Below are positions 1 through 5,942 of a DNA stretch of 5,942 nucleotides, piece after piece (the stretch's first letter is position 1; each line of letters begins with the position of its first letter). A program made the position numbers and the translations under genes. The notes beneath the pieces were generated by a model. The model made no database searches and was not told the origin of the DNA. It was given only the letters and a program-made list of their open reading frames with translations. Origin of the DNA: Acidobacteria bacterium UBA6911 (lineage in GTDB: Bacteria; Acidobacteriota; UBA6911); NCBI GenBank assembly GCA_002451015.1, contig DKBB01000388.1, forward strand, positions 3,591-9,532. Reading direction: 5' to 3'.

Positions 1-11
1 GGGAGAAACCT

Positions 12-1094
12 ATGGGCAAATACGAGAAATACGTCAACAACTTAAGGCTGTGGACAGAGCTTGTGCGTCCCGACTACCGCGGCAGGATGGCAGACTTCTC
101 CCTGATTTTCGATCAGAAGGTTTTTCCCGAAGCTAAAATCTGGGTGGAGAATTTCCACATCTATGCGCCGGGCGCGGGGGTCATGATTCCCGGCGAAATC
201 CCCATGTTGATTGAGGGCAAGGAAGTGCCGCCCGGAACCGGCCAGCACGCGCACCCCGATTTTGACGAGCTGTTTCTTTTCTTCGGCAGCAATCCGTACG
301 ACAACCTGGCACTGGGAGGCGAAGTCGAGTTCTGGCTCGGAGAAGGAGACGACGCCCAAAAATTCATCGCCCGGCGGCCGACAGCGGAATGGGTTCCCCG
401 CGATGTTGCGCACAATCCCCATTATTTCACCAAGGTCCAGAGAGCGGAATGGCCCATCATAGAGATGGCGATTGCAATCACTCCTACTTACGCCCTGGGT
501 CCGGGCGCCGCACGCGACGTTTCCTGGCCTCCCGCCTTTTCTTTTGAAAAGGTCGGCCGGGAACAAAAGGGAAAGGGACTGTATACGGAATATGTCAACG
601 AGTTGACCCTGGCGACCGACCATATATTCCCCTCACACCGCGGCAGGATCGCGGTACCTACATTGATGTTCGACAAGCATATCTACCAGCATGCCTCTAT
701 AAGGGTAGAAATCTTCCATATTCATGCGGCAGGCGCCGGCCTGGGGATCCCTACACTCGAACCACCCGTTTTCAGGGGTGCTCATCCGGGAGGGCCGGAT
801 GGCGGAGGCCACGCGCACAACTTCGATCAGCTTTTTCTTTTCCTGAGCACCGATCCGCACGATACGCTGAATTTGGGAGGTGAGGTTGAATTCTGGCTCG
901 GCGAGGGGGACGAAGCGGAGAAATTCAATATTACCCGGGCCACGGGCGAATGGGTACCTGCCGGTCTGGTGCACAACCCGCACTACTTCAGGCGAGTCGA
1001 CAAACCCTTCCTGATGGCGGTTATCTCCATGACGTCCGATTATCGCCCGGAAAGGTTTCGTTATACCCCGCTGCCGCCGGGCTTCCGGCTGTGA
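12..1094 (+). CDS. Two-domain cupin (bicupin) protein, function unknown
   Basis: Complete 360-aa ORF. The protein is a tandem duplication: residues about 4-161 and 191-345 align with an offset of about 187 residues. Both halves start with a YVN-x-L segment, share FHI-x-A-x-GAG (48-56, 235-243), the identical GGEVEFWLGEGD (102-113, 289-300), a WVP strand, and HNPHYF (134-139, 321-326). This is the cupin pattern: HxH plus an acidic residue in motif 1 and a single His in motif 2. Candidate metal ligands are H79, H81, E86 and H134 in half 1, and H267, H269 and H321 in half 2, where Q273 replaces the Glu. No signal peptide or membrane segment is seen, so it is probably cytoplasmic. The start has GGGAG five to seven bases upstream and matches the start of the second repeat; a longer form cannot be excluded because the frame stays open to the window edge. 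Cupins include dioxygenases, isomerases and non-catalytic binders; the reaction cannot be named from sequence. The gene is 238 bp upstream of glnD and need not be cotranscribed with it. Confidence 0.9.
   Translation: MGKYEKYVNNLRLWTELVRPDYRGRMADFSLIFDQKVFPEAKIWVENFHIYAPGAGVMIPGEIPMLIEGKEVPPGTGQHAHPDFDELFLFFGSNPYDNLALGGEVEFWLGEGDDAQKFIARRPTAEWVPRDVAHNPHYFTKVQRAEWPIIEMAIAITPTYALGPGAARDVSWPPAFSFEKVGREQKGKGLYTEYVNELTLATDHIFPSHRGRIAVPTLMFDKHIYQHASIRVEIFHIHAAGAGLGIPTLEPPVFRGAHPGGPDGGGHAHNFDQLFLFLSTDPHDTLNLGGEVEFWLGEGDEAEKFNITRATGEWVPAGLVHNPHYFRRVDKPFLMAVISMTSDYRPERFRYTPLPPGFRL
21..1046 (+). repeat. Internal tandem duplication of the cupin unit
   Basis: Two diverged copies of one coding unit, about 21-494 and 582-1046, lie about 561 bp apart. 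The protein halves are clearly homologous over their whole length. DNA identity is highest around the shared GGEVEFWLGEGD segment (315-350 and 876-911). A region of about 30 residues rich in Pro, Gly and Lys links the halves. Small indels occur before the metal motif: half 1 has HxH-x4-E and half 2 HxH-x3-Q. The divergence suggests an old gene-internal duplication, not a recent one. Confidence 0.85.
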
Positions 1095-1163
1095 CCGGCT
1101 TCCGATATCCCGGGATTCCGCTTATCATCGTTGCATGGATCGAAATGCCGTCCCTTGAAAGGC

Positions 1164-1197
1164 ATGGTCCTGTTCTTTAGACTATGAACAGGACCAT
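1164..1197. terminator. Perfect 12-bp inverted repeat, possible terminator of the bicupin gene
   Basis: ATGGTCCTGTTC (1164-1175) is the exact reverse complement of GAACAGGACCAT (1186-1197), separated by a 10-nt loop. It begins 69 bp after the bicupin stop codon. Neither strand has a T-run after the stem, so it is not a classical intrinsic terminator. It could act as an mRNA 3'-end stabiliser, a terminator of another kind, or a DNA site for a dimeric protein. The inverted repeat itself is certain; its role is inference. Confidence 0.4.
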
Positions 1198-1223
1198 ACA
1201 GTTGTTTGGCTATGATTTTCAGA

Positions 1224-1251
1224 AGCTCCACGGACGCACCGCTCTGGAGCT
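1224..1251 (+). other. Secondary hairpin in the glnD leader
   Basis: AGCTCCA (1224-1230) pairs with TGGAGCT (1245-1251). Inside it CGG (1231-1233) can pair with CCG (1239-1241), leaving a 5-nt loop and a 3-nt bulge. It is short enough to be chance in a GC-rich stretch, but it lies in the probable untranslated leader of glnD. Confidence 0.25.
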
Positions 1252-1320
1252 CGATTCTCAACAGATATCGAAACTAGAAAGCGAGCCTGGGGTAATTTGT
1301 TCTTGTTTTAAGAAGCAACG

Positions 1321-1326
1321 GGGAGG
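1321..1326 (+). promoter_or_regulatory. Ribosome binding site of glnD
   Basis: GGGAGG, inside the longer purine run GGGGAGGG (1320-1327), lies six bases before the ATG at 1333. An in-frame TAA at 1309-1311 and the absence of any start codon between it and 1333 fix ATG 1333 as the first possible start. An AU-rich stem (1297-1304 with 1310-1318, one bulged G) ends two bases before this site. Confidence 0.85.
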
Positions 1327-1332
1327 GCCAGG

Positions 1333-3999
1333 ATGCCTATCAAAATCCCGGACCTTACAGGACACAACGCTTATTTTGACGGCGGGCACCTGTCTCGCCG
1401 CATATCCGCCACTTCCCTGCAGAAAGAGGTCCAGAGTCTGCAGCGGAAGTTCCGTGAGGGACGGGAAGAACTTTTTAGCCGGATCCAATGGACATCTGCT
1501 TCAAAAGATTTTCTTGAGGCGCATGTATCTCTCGTAGACGATATCCTGAAAGAGATTTATAAAAACTCATGCTGGTTTGCCGACCGCGAAGCTCGCCAGA
1601 CCGTAAATTCCAACATCACGATTGTCGCCACCGGAGGATATGGAAGGAAAGAGCTGAATCCATATTCCGATATCGATATAGCCTTCCTTCCACCCGACGA
1701 AGAGGATCCCTGGGTCGAAGCGGCGGTTCATTTTGCCTTCAAACTGGTCATGGATGTGTTTCTTTCATTGAAGGATATCCACGTGGGATATTCCTTTCGT
1801 CCAATAGCTGAAGCCTCAACATGGGACGTTCCTACAAAAACAGCGCTCCTGGACCTTCGCTACATTTGCGGCAGCCGCATTCTCGCCAACCGACTGGAAC
1901 TGCGTATCCGCGAACTGTTGTCGCCACTGGACATCATGCTTGAAACTGCAACCGGCGAGGAACGGAACCGTTTGGAGAATCCTTCCATGTACTCGGTGCA
2001 GCCCAATCTAAAGGAAGGCCCGGGGGCGCTGAGAGTTCTTCACCGCGCGCGCTGGATATTCAGGCTGCTTCTGGGAACGGATAACGATGCACTCGAATCG
2101 GCACTGCAGGATCGTGCCGACATTTCCGAACAGCAGTTAGAGGAGGTCCGGGAAGCCACGGACTGGTTTTTTAAAGCGCGTTCCTGGCTGCATTTAAAAA
2201 CACGCAAGCCGTCCGACGTGCTGATCAATAATTACCAGGACCAAATTGCCCGCGATCTGGGCAACTGCTCCGCACAGGAATGGCTTTCGAAACACCTGGC
2301 TCATGCCGAGACTCTGGAACGGTTCAGAAACGCCGCCATTCACACTCTGATGCAGGGCCCGTATGAAATTAACGGAAGCCGGCTGGAGAATGGATCCCTG
2401 CAGATCCGAAAGAAAGATTCTATCCCGAATTCCGTTGTTTCTTTGTTTCACAATGCCCAGCGCTATTCGATCCCCATCAGTCCGCAGGCCCGGAAAGAGC
2501 TGGAAGAATCGCGCACACAGATCCTGGAAGTTCCGAAACCCGCCGGTGAAGAAGCTTTCATCTTTAATAAAATATTAAGCGAAAGCCGGAATATTGCATC
2601 CACATTACGCGCTCTGGCGCAATTGGGCGCCGTCGACCGATTCATTCCCGACTTTTCGCGGATAATGCGGTACGTGCCGTCGGAATCCTCCCACAGGTAC
2701 ACGGTCGGAGAACACTCAATCCGAATGATCGAACATCTCGAAATTCTCCGCTTCAACCGGGAAAAAGGAAGCCGGCGGTTTGCCGATTTGCTGGCGCAAT
2801 GCTCCCATTTCGACATGCTCTGCCTGGCGGCTCTGCTGCACGACGCCGGCAAGCTATCGCCAGGCCGAGATCATTGCGAAGCCGGCGCGGAGCTGGCAAA
2901 GGATGTCGCCGCCCGCCTGAAGCTTGTGCCCGAAAAAAAGGAAATCCTGAACGCCCTGGTGCGACACCACCGGCTCCTGGTACGAACCGCCAGGCTCCAG
3001 GATTTAAAGTCTGCGAACGTTCTCAAAAAAATTGCCGACCTGGTTCCGGATATCGACACCCTGCGCCATTTGTATCTATTTACCTACCTGGACGTCAGCG
3101 CGGCCTCCGATAAAAACTGGACCTCCATGGACGACCGGGATCTGCAGGATCTCTATATAAGAATGCAGGATTTTTACTCCAGAAGCGATATCAAGGATGC
3201 CGACACAAGCGCGGTGAAGAATAAAATAAGGCTGATTAGAAAAAAACTCCTCGCGATTCATTCTTCAAAAAACGACACGGCCGTGTTGAAACACTGCGAT
3301 GCAATGCCCGCCGGGTATGTTCTGAATACGCCGCTGGGAGAGATTTCATTCCATATCCAACTTCTTGAAAAACTCGACACGGAAAGGGTGGCCATCGACA
3401 TATACAATCGCCCGGGAGATGACCATTCCGAACTCACGCTCTGTGCCTTCGACGATCCCGAACCGGGCATACTGGCAAAAATCGCGGGTGTTCTGTACGG
3501 ATGCGGCGTTAATATCTATAAAGCCCAGGCACGGACGATGAACAGGAAGAGCCCCGTAGTGCTGGATACTCTCTGGATCCAGTACAATGGGCTGCAGATA
3601 TCCGAAAGCAAAGCGCGAAGAATTCAAAAATCGCTCAAAGATGTCCTGACGGCTGAAAAGACCATTGATCAGTTCCTGGTTGATGCCGGAAAGACTCCGC
3701 CCGACAGTATTCTGCTGGATAGAATTGATTTACGCAACGATCTCTCGGAAGATCATACCGTGGTGAATGTTCTTGCCCAGGACCTGCAGGGGCTTCTTTA
3801 TATTGTGTCCAGATGCCTGTCGGACCTGGGCCTACACATCCATTCATCCAGGATAGCCACCTGGAACCGCCGAAGCGAACATAATTACTATGTCACCGCA
3901 CCCGAAGGCGGCCAGATACCCTCTTCCGAACTCCAGGCCTGGAAAGAAAAACTTAAGCATATTTTGAAGGGCGAACGGGAATCGAATTCGATGGAATAG
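1333..3999 (+). CDS. glnD: [Protein-PII] uridylyltransferase / uridylyl-removing enzyme
   Basis: Complete 888-aa protein, close to the usual GlnD length. In the known family it senses glutamine: at low glutamine it adds UMP from UTP to PII proteins, and at high glutamine it removes it, thereby setting glutamine synthetase activity and nitrogen gene expression in the cytoplasm. Domains in order: nucleotidyltransferase with GGYGRKELNPYSDID at 101-115 (metal-binding D113 and D115, matching D105 and D107 of the E. coli enzyme); the GlnD-type segment around PNLKEGPGALR (224-234); an HD phosphohydrolase domain with H461, H503-D504, H514, H545-H546 and D587; and two ACT glutamine-sensing domains at about 700-775 and 808-885. 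All residues expected for both activities seem present. The usual KEGPGGLRD signature reads KEGPGALRV here. No PII, glutamine synthetase or amtB gene is adjacent; the next gene starts 141 bp downstream. Some lineages use adenylylation of PII, which sequence alone does not separate. Confidence 0.95.
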   Translation: MPIKIPDLTGHNAYFDGGHLSRRISATSLQKEVQSLQRKFREGREELFSRIQWTSASKDFLEAHVSLVDDILKEIYKNSCWFADREARQTVNSNITIVATGGYGRKELNPYSDIDIAFLPPDEEDPWVEAAVHFAFKLVMDVFLSLKDIHVGYSFRPIAEASTWDVPTKTALLDLRYICGSRILANRLELRIRELLSPLDIMLETATGEERNRLENPSMYSVQPNLKEGPGALRVLHRARWIFRLLLGTDNDALESALQDRADISEQQLEEVREATDWFFKARSWLHLKTRKPSDVLINNYQDQIARDLGNCSAQEWLSKHLAHAETLERFRNAAIHTLMQGPYEINGSRLENGSLQIRKKDSIPNSVVSLFHNAQRYSIPISPQARKELEESRTQILEVPKPAGEEAFIFNKILSESRNIASTLRALAQLGAVDRFIPDFSRIMRYVPSESSHRYTVGEHSIRMIEHLEILRFNREKGSRRFADLLAQCSHFDMLCLAALLHDAGKLSPGRDHCEAGAELAKDVAARLKLVPEKKEILNALVRHHRLLVRTARLQDLKSANVLKKIADLVPDIDTLRHLYLFTYLDVSAASDKNWTSMDDRDLQDLYIRMQDFYSRSDIKDADTSAVKNKIRLIRKKLLAIHSSKNDTAVLKHCDAMPAGYVLNTPLGEISFHIQLLEKLDTERVAIDIYNRPGDDHSELTLCAFDDPEPGILAKIAGVLYGCGVNIYKAQARTMNRKSPVVLDTLWIQYNGLQISESKARRIQKSLKDVLTAEKTIDQFLVDAGKTPPDSILLDRIDLRNDLSEDHTVVNVLAQDLQGLLYIVSRCLSDLGLHIHSSRIATWNRRSEHNYYVTAPEGGQIPSSELQAWKEKLKHILKGERESNSME

Positions 4000-4033
4000 G
4001 GCCTTCTTCCTTACTTTTCACCAAACCTTGTGA

Positions 4034-4086
4034 GAAATGCAGGATGGAAATTTTTTAAAAGCATTTCGGGCTAAAACCGGGCATTT
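4034..4086. promoter_or_regulatory. Possible operator: repeated GCATTT half-sites
   Basis: A perfect 7-bp inverted repeat (GAAATGC 4034-4040, GCATTTC 4061-4067) is followed by a direct copy of GCATTT at 4081-4086, two helical turns further on. The arrangement lies 55-107 bp upstream of the molybdenum enzyme start, where a regulator could bind. The half-sites are short, so chance is a real alternative. Confidence 0.2.
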
Positions 4087-4127
4087 AGTAGTACACTTTC
4101 CCCTATAAACTACACAGGAAACCATTT

Positions 4128-4133
4128 GTGAGG
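4128..4133 (+). promoter_or_regulatory. Ribosome binding site of the molybdenum enzyme gene
   Basis: GTGAGG lies seven bases before the ATG at 4141. The TGA at 4129-4131, inside this site, is in frame with that ATG, so no longer start is possible and ATG 4141 is the first available. Confidence 0.7.
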
Positions 4134-4140
4134 CAATCGT

Positions 4141-5942
4141 ATGGCAGACATCGCAGGCACCAACGGACAGAGAACGGAATTCAAGGCCGTCGGCCGGGCA
4201 AACGTTCCCGGCAGGCTGTCGTATACCATCGCTACCGGCGGGGCCAAATTCGGCACCGATGGAGTTATACCGGATATGCTCCACGCCAAATTCCTCAGGA
4301 GCCCCCACGGCCGGGCTAAAGTTAAGAGCATGGACATCAGCAGGGCCAGGGCACTGGAAGGCGTGGTGGATATCGTCACCTGGGACGATCCGGATGTCCT
4401 GGCAATAAATAAAGGCCTGACGCATCCGCCTGTCAATACGATGGCCGGCATCCATGGGCCCCTGATCCCGGGTGAAGCGGAGACGGAAGACGAAGAGATA
4501 GGAGCGGTTGTAGTCGCCGAGACTCCTGATATCTGCGAAGAAGCCCTGAGACTGATTGAGGTCAAGTGGGACATTCTGCCCTCTATTGTAGATCCGCTGG
4601 ACGGTTTGAAACCGGGCGCACCGATCATTAAGCACGACCCTAAAAAGCTCGCTACAAATTTCTCTGCTGGGGATGTGGAGGCCGGATTCAGGACATCGGA
4701 CCACATTTTCGAATTCGACTGGGGGCATTCCCGTACGGCATCTCACCCGCCGAATCCGAACGGCAGCCTCGCCTGGTGGGCGCAGGATCCATGGGGGACC
4801 GAGGGACCGACCCTGTATATCGAAGGCATATGCCCTACTTGGGGATCTTTTCAGCTTCGCCCCCTGTATAACATCAACTTCGACAAACTCCACCGCCTTA
4901 CCCTTTTCCAGGGCGGCAAGTACTGCGACTGGATCATCCGCCGCTCCCAGCTTATTACTCCCCTGCTAGCCAGGAGAACGGGGCGGCCCGTCCGCTGTAT
5001 CAACGACAGGAGGAACGATTACTATCCCGCCAATCCGCAAAGGTATTCCCACACGAAAATCGGATATAGGAATGACGGAACGATTGTCGCGGTCGAAGAA
5101 AGCACCGTAGGAGATCCGGGCGCCCCGGAAGAAACGCCCTCGGCGTGGGGAGGATTCGAAGCACGATTCAGCCCTTTCAATACGACGCGATGCGTCAACT
5201 TGAAGAGTCATTTCCAGGAGGTCTACACCAATTCAGGCCGCAACACGCTCAGCCAGACCTCCCCGTTCAACTGGGACTCCATGACCATAGCCGAGCAGAT
5301 CGTGGCGGAGAAACTCGGCATGGACGTCATAGATGTCGCGCTCAAGAACGTCCATGGACCTTCATCCCAGCAGGATCCCGGCGTCCCCCCGGGTCTGCTG
5401 ATGTGCGTGGAAAAGGGGAAAGAGGCCATGAACTGGAACTGGCATCCGGCGGGGGCCAGGAAACTCCCGGACGGCAGGATGCACGGCTTGAGTTTCCGGT
5501 ACGCGTTGTCGCCCCGGCACGCCCAGCAACCGTATACCGCAACGGTGACAATCCAGGCGGACAACAAGGTGTACATACCGCTCAAAGGGCCCTGGGCCGG
5601 CTACTACGGTCCCGACGCCCTGGCCCTGGTGGTCGCCGAGGAGTTGGGGGCAAAGGTCGAGGACGTGATTCTGCTCTATGATGAAAAGGCCATCTTCACT
5701 CCCTGCGGCGGCGGAAGCGACGGCACCACCGCATCCGCATGGGTCATGAAGGAAGCGGCCGTAAAATGCAAGAAACTGCTTCTGGAACTGGCAGCCCAAT
5801 CCAGGGCGTGGAGTGGCGGCGGAGGAGGATTCGGAACGGCTAAACCCAAGGGGCCCGCCATCCGCCCGGAGGATCTCGATACCCGAGACACCATGGTCTA
5901 TCTGAAGTCGGATCCGAGCAAGGCCTTTCCCTTCGGGAAATT
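4141..5942 (+). CDS. Divergent xanthine dehydrogenase-family molybdopterin-binding large subunit (3' end cut off)
   Basis: Open from the ATG to the window edge: 600 codons plus two bases, about 70-80% of a usual large subunit. Family members hydroxylate or oxidise purines, aldehydes, N-heterocycles, CO or aromatic CoA esters at a molybdopterin cofactor, passing electrons to 2Fe-2S and often FAD partners. The family is shown by the start of the hammerhead domain (VGRANVPGRLSYT about 17-29, then MLHAKFLRSPHGRAKVKS 46-63), the EGVV and AVVVAET strands, GDVEAGF (177-183), TGRPVRCINDRRND (280-293), where R290 aligns with the substrate-side Arg of bovine xanthine oxidase, VAEKLGMD, VAEELGAKVEDV, GGGSDGTTAS (523-532) and PEDLDTRD. 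Three hallmark loops differ: the usual GGFGGK region reads QGGKYCDW (257-264), the usual FRGFG-x-PQ reads NTLSQTSPFNW (368-378), and the usual GQG loop reads GPWAGYYG (483-490). A glycine run GGGGGFG (559-565) looks like an inserted linker. The catalytic Glu would lie beyond the cut. No FeS or FAD subunit gene lies upstream. Substrate unknown; a non-hydroxylating role is possible. Confidence 0.88.
   Translation, partial: MADIAGTNGQRTEFKAVGRANVPGRLSYTIATGGAKFGTDGVIPDMLHAKFLRSPHGRAKVKSMDISRARALEGVVDIVTWDDPDVLAINKGLTHPPVNTMAGIHGPLIPGEAETEDEEIGAVVVAETPDICEEALRLIEVKWDILPSIVDPLDGLKPGAPIIKHDPKKLATNFSAGDVEAGFRTSDHIFEFDWGHSRTASHPPNPNGSLAWWAQDPWGTEGPTLYIEGICPTWGSFQLRPLYNINFDKLHRLTLFQGGKYCDWIIRRSQLITPLLARRTGRPVRCINDRRNDYYPANPQRYSHTKIGYRNDGTIVAVEESTVGDPGAPEETPSAWGGFEARFSPFNTTRCVNLKSHFQEVYTNSGRNTLSQTSPFNWDSMTIAEQIVAEKLGMDVIDVALKNVHGPSSQQDPGVPPGLLMCVEKGKEAMNWNWHPAGARKLPDGRMHGLSFRYALSPRHAQQPYTATVTIQADNKVYIPLKGPWAGYYGPDALALVVAEELGAKVEDVILLYDEKAIFTPCGGGSDGTTASAWVMKEAAVKCKKLLLELAAQSRAWSGGGGGFGTAKPKGPAIRPEDLDTRDTMVYLKSDPSKAFPFGK

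Larger units (their letters stand above)
1095..1332. other. Intergenic region between bicupin and glnD; no gene seen
   Basis: No credible coding sequence is seen. A small frame starting at the ATG at 1184 reads on into glnD in another frame, lacks any family resemblance and is treated as chance. The gap holds three possible RNA hairpins (1164-1197, 1224-1251, 1297-1318), then the glnD ribosome binding site. A TATGAT hexamer at 1211-1216 could be a -10 element for glnD, but there is no good -35 element at the proper distance, so a promoter is likely to lie here without being pinned down. Confidence 0.7.
4000..4140. other. Intergenic region between glnD and the molybdenum enzyme gene
   Basis: A non-coding stretch of 141 bp. 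It holds GAAATGC (4034-4040) facing GCATTTC (4061-4067) across an AT-rich 20-nt spacer that contains TTTTTTAAAA (4051-4060), and a further GCATTT (4081-4086) 20 bp after the previous copy. TATAAA at 4104-4109 could be a -10 element, but no matching -35 is seen. No strong intrinsic terminator follows glnD, so read-through into the next gene is possible. Confidence 0.5.

Noticed and set aside
42..623. 193-codon open frame on the - strand
   Set aside because: It is antisense to the first half of the bicupin, whose two halves are conserved as protein; no family resemblance in the antisense product.
1184..1537. 117-codon + strand frame starting in the gap before glnD
   Set aside because: It has no Shine-Dalgarno, its start lies in the loop of the 12-bp inverted repeat, and most of it overlaps glnD in another frame.
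4065..4081. Terminator hairpin after glnD (CGG-GCTAAAA-CCG)
   Set aside because: Only three Watson-Crick pairs plus G-T pairs and no T-run; too weak for a terminator.
4051..4109. Promoter from TTTTTTAAAA or TATAAA upstream of the molybdenum enzyme
   Set aside because: Neither has a partner -35 hexamer at normal spacing; TTGTGA at 4028-4033 is the best candidate but is set too far from TTTAAA. Not supported well enough to call.
4018..4893. Long 291-codon open frame on the - strand
   Set aside because: It lies antisense to the clearly homologous molybdenum enzyme frame, shows no recognisable domain, and begins inside that gene.
5145..5681. 178-codon + strand frame inside the molybdenum enzyme gene
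   Set aside because: Low-complexity Arg/Gly/Pro-rich translation typical of an off-frame reading of a GC-rich gene; the true frame has conserved family motifs.

Overview
The window carries three genes, all on the + strand, that fill nearly all of it: a protein built of two tandem cupin domains, a complete glnD-type PII uridylyltransferase, and the first 600 codons of a divergent molybdenum hydroxylase large subunit that runs off the right edge. No RNA gene, insertion sequence, CRISPR array or origin was seen.

Organism. The base composition is moderately GC-rich by eye. A full-length GlnD (nucleotidyltransferase, HD and two ACT domains) points to the Proteobacteria in the broad sense. The neighbouring bicupin and off-type xanthine-dehydrogenase-like protein fit an environmental, possibly anaerobic, lineage such as the former Deltaproteobacteria. 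This placement is inference; nothing here identifies a species.

Layout. 12-1094: bicupin of 360 aa, with a purine-rich ribosome binding site at the very left edge. 1095-1332: a 238-nt gap with no gene. It holds a perfect 12-bp inverted repeat (1164-1197) and two weaker hairpins, the last of which ends just before the strong Shine-Dalgarno of the next gene. 1333-3999: glnD, 888 aa. 4000-4140: a 141-nt gap with a small GAAATGC/GCATTTC inverted repeat and a further GCATTT copy. 4141-5942: molybdenum hydroxylase large subunit, incomplete at its 3' end.

How the genes relate. GlnD is a nitrogen-status sensor that modifies PII proteins. Neither PII, glutamine synthetase nor an ammonium transporter lies beside it here, so it looks like a regulatory gene sitting among unrelated genes. 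The bicupin and the molybdenum enzyme could belong to a common oxidative or catabolic function, but only proximity in this window suggests that. The most interesting item is the molybdenum enzyme: its overall fold signature is recognisable, but the three glycine-rich signatures that normally surround the cofactor and substrate are replaced.
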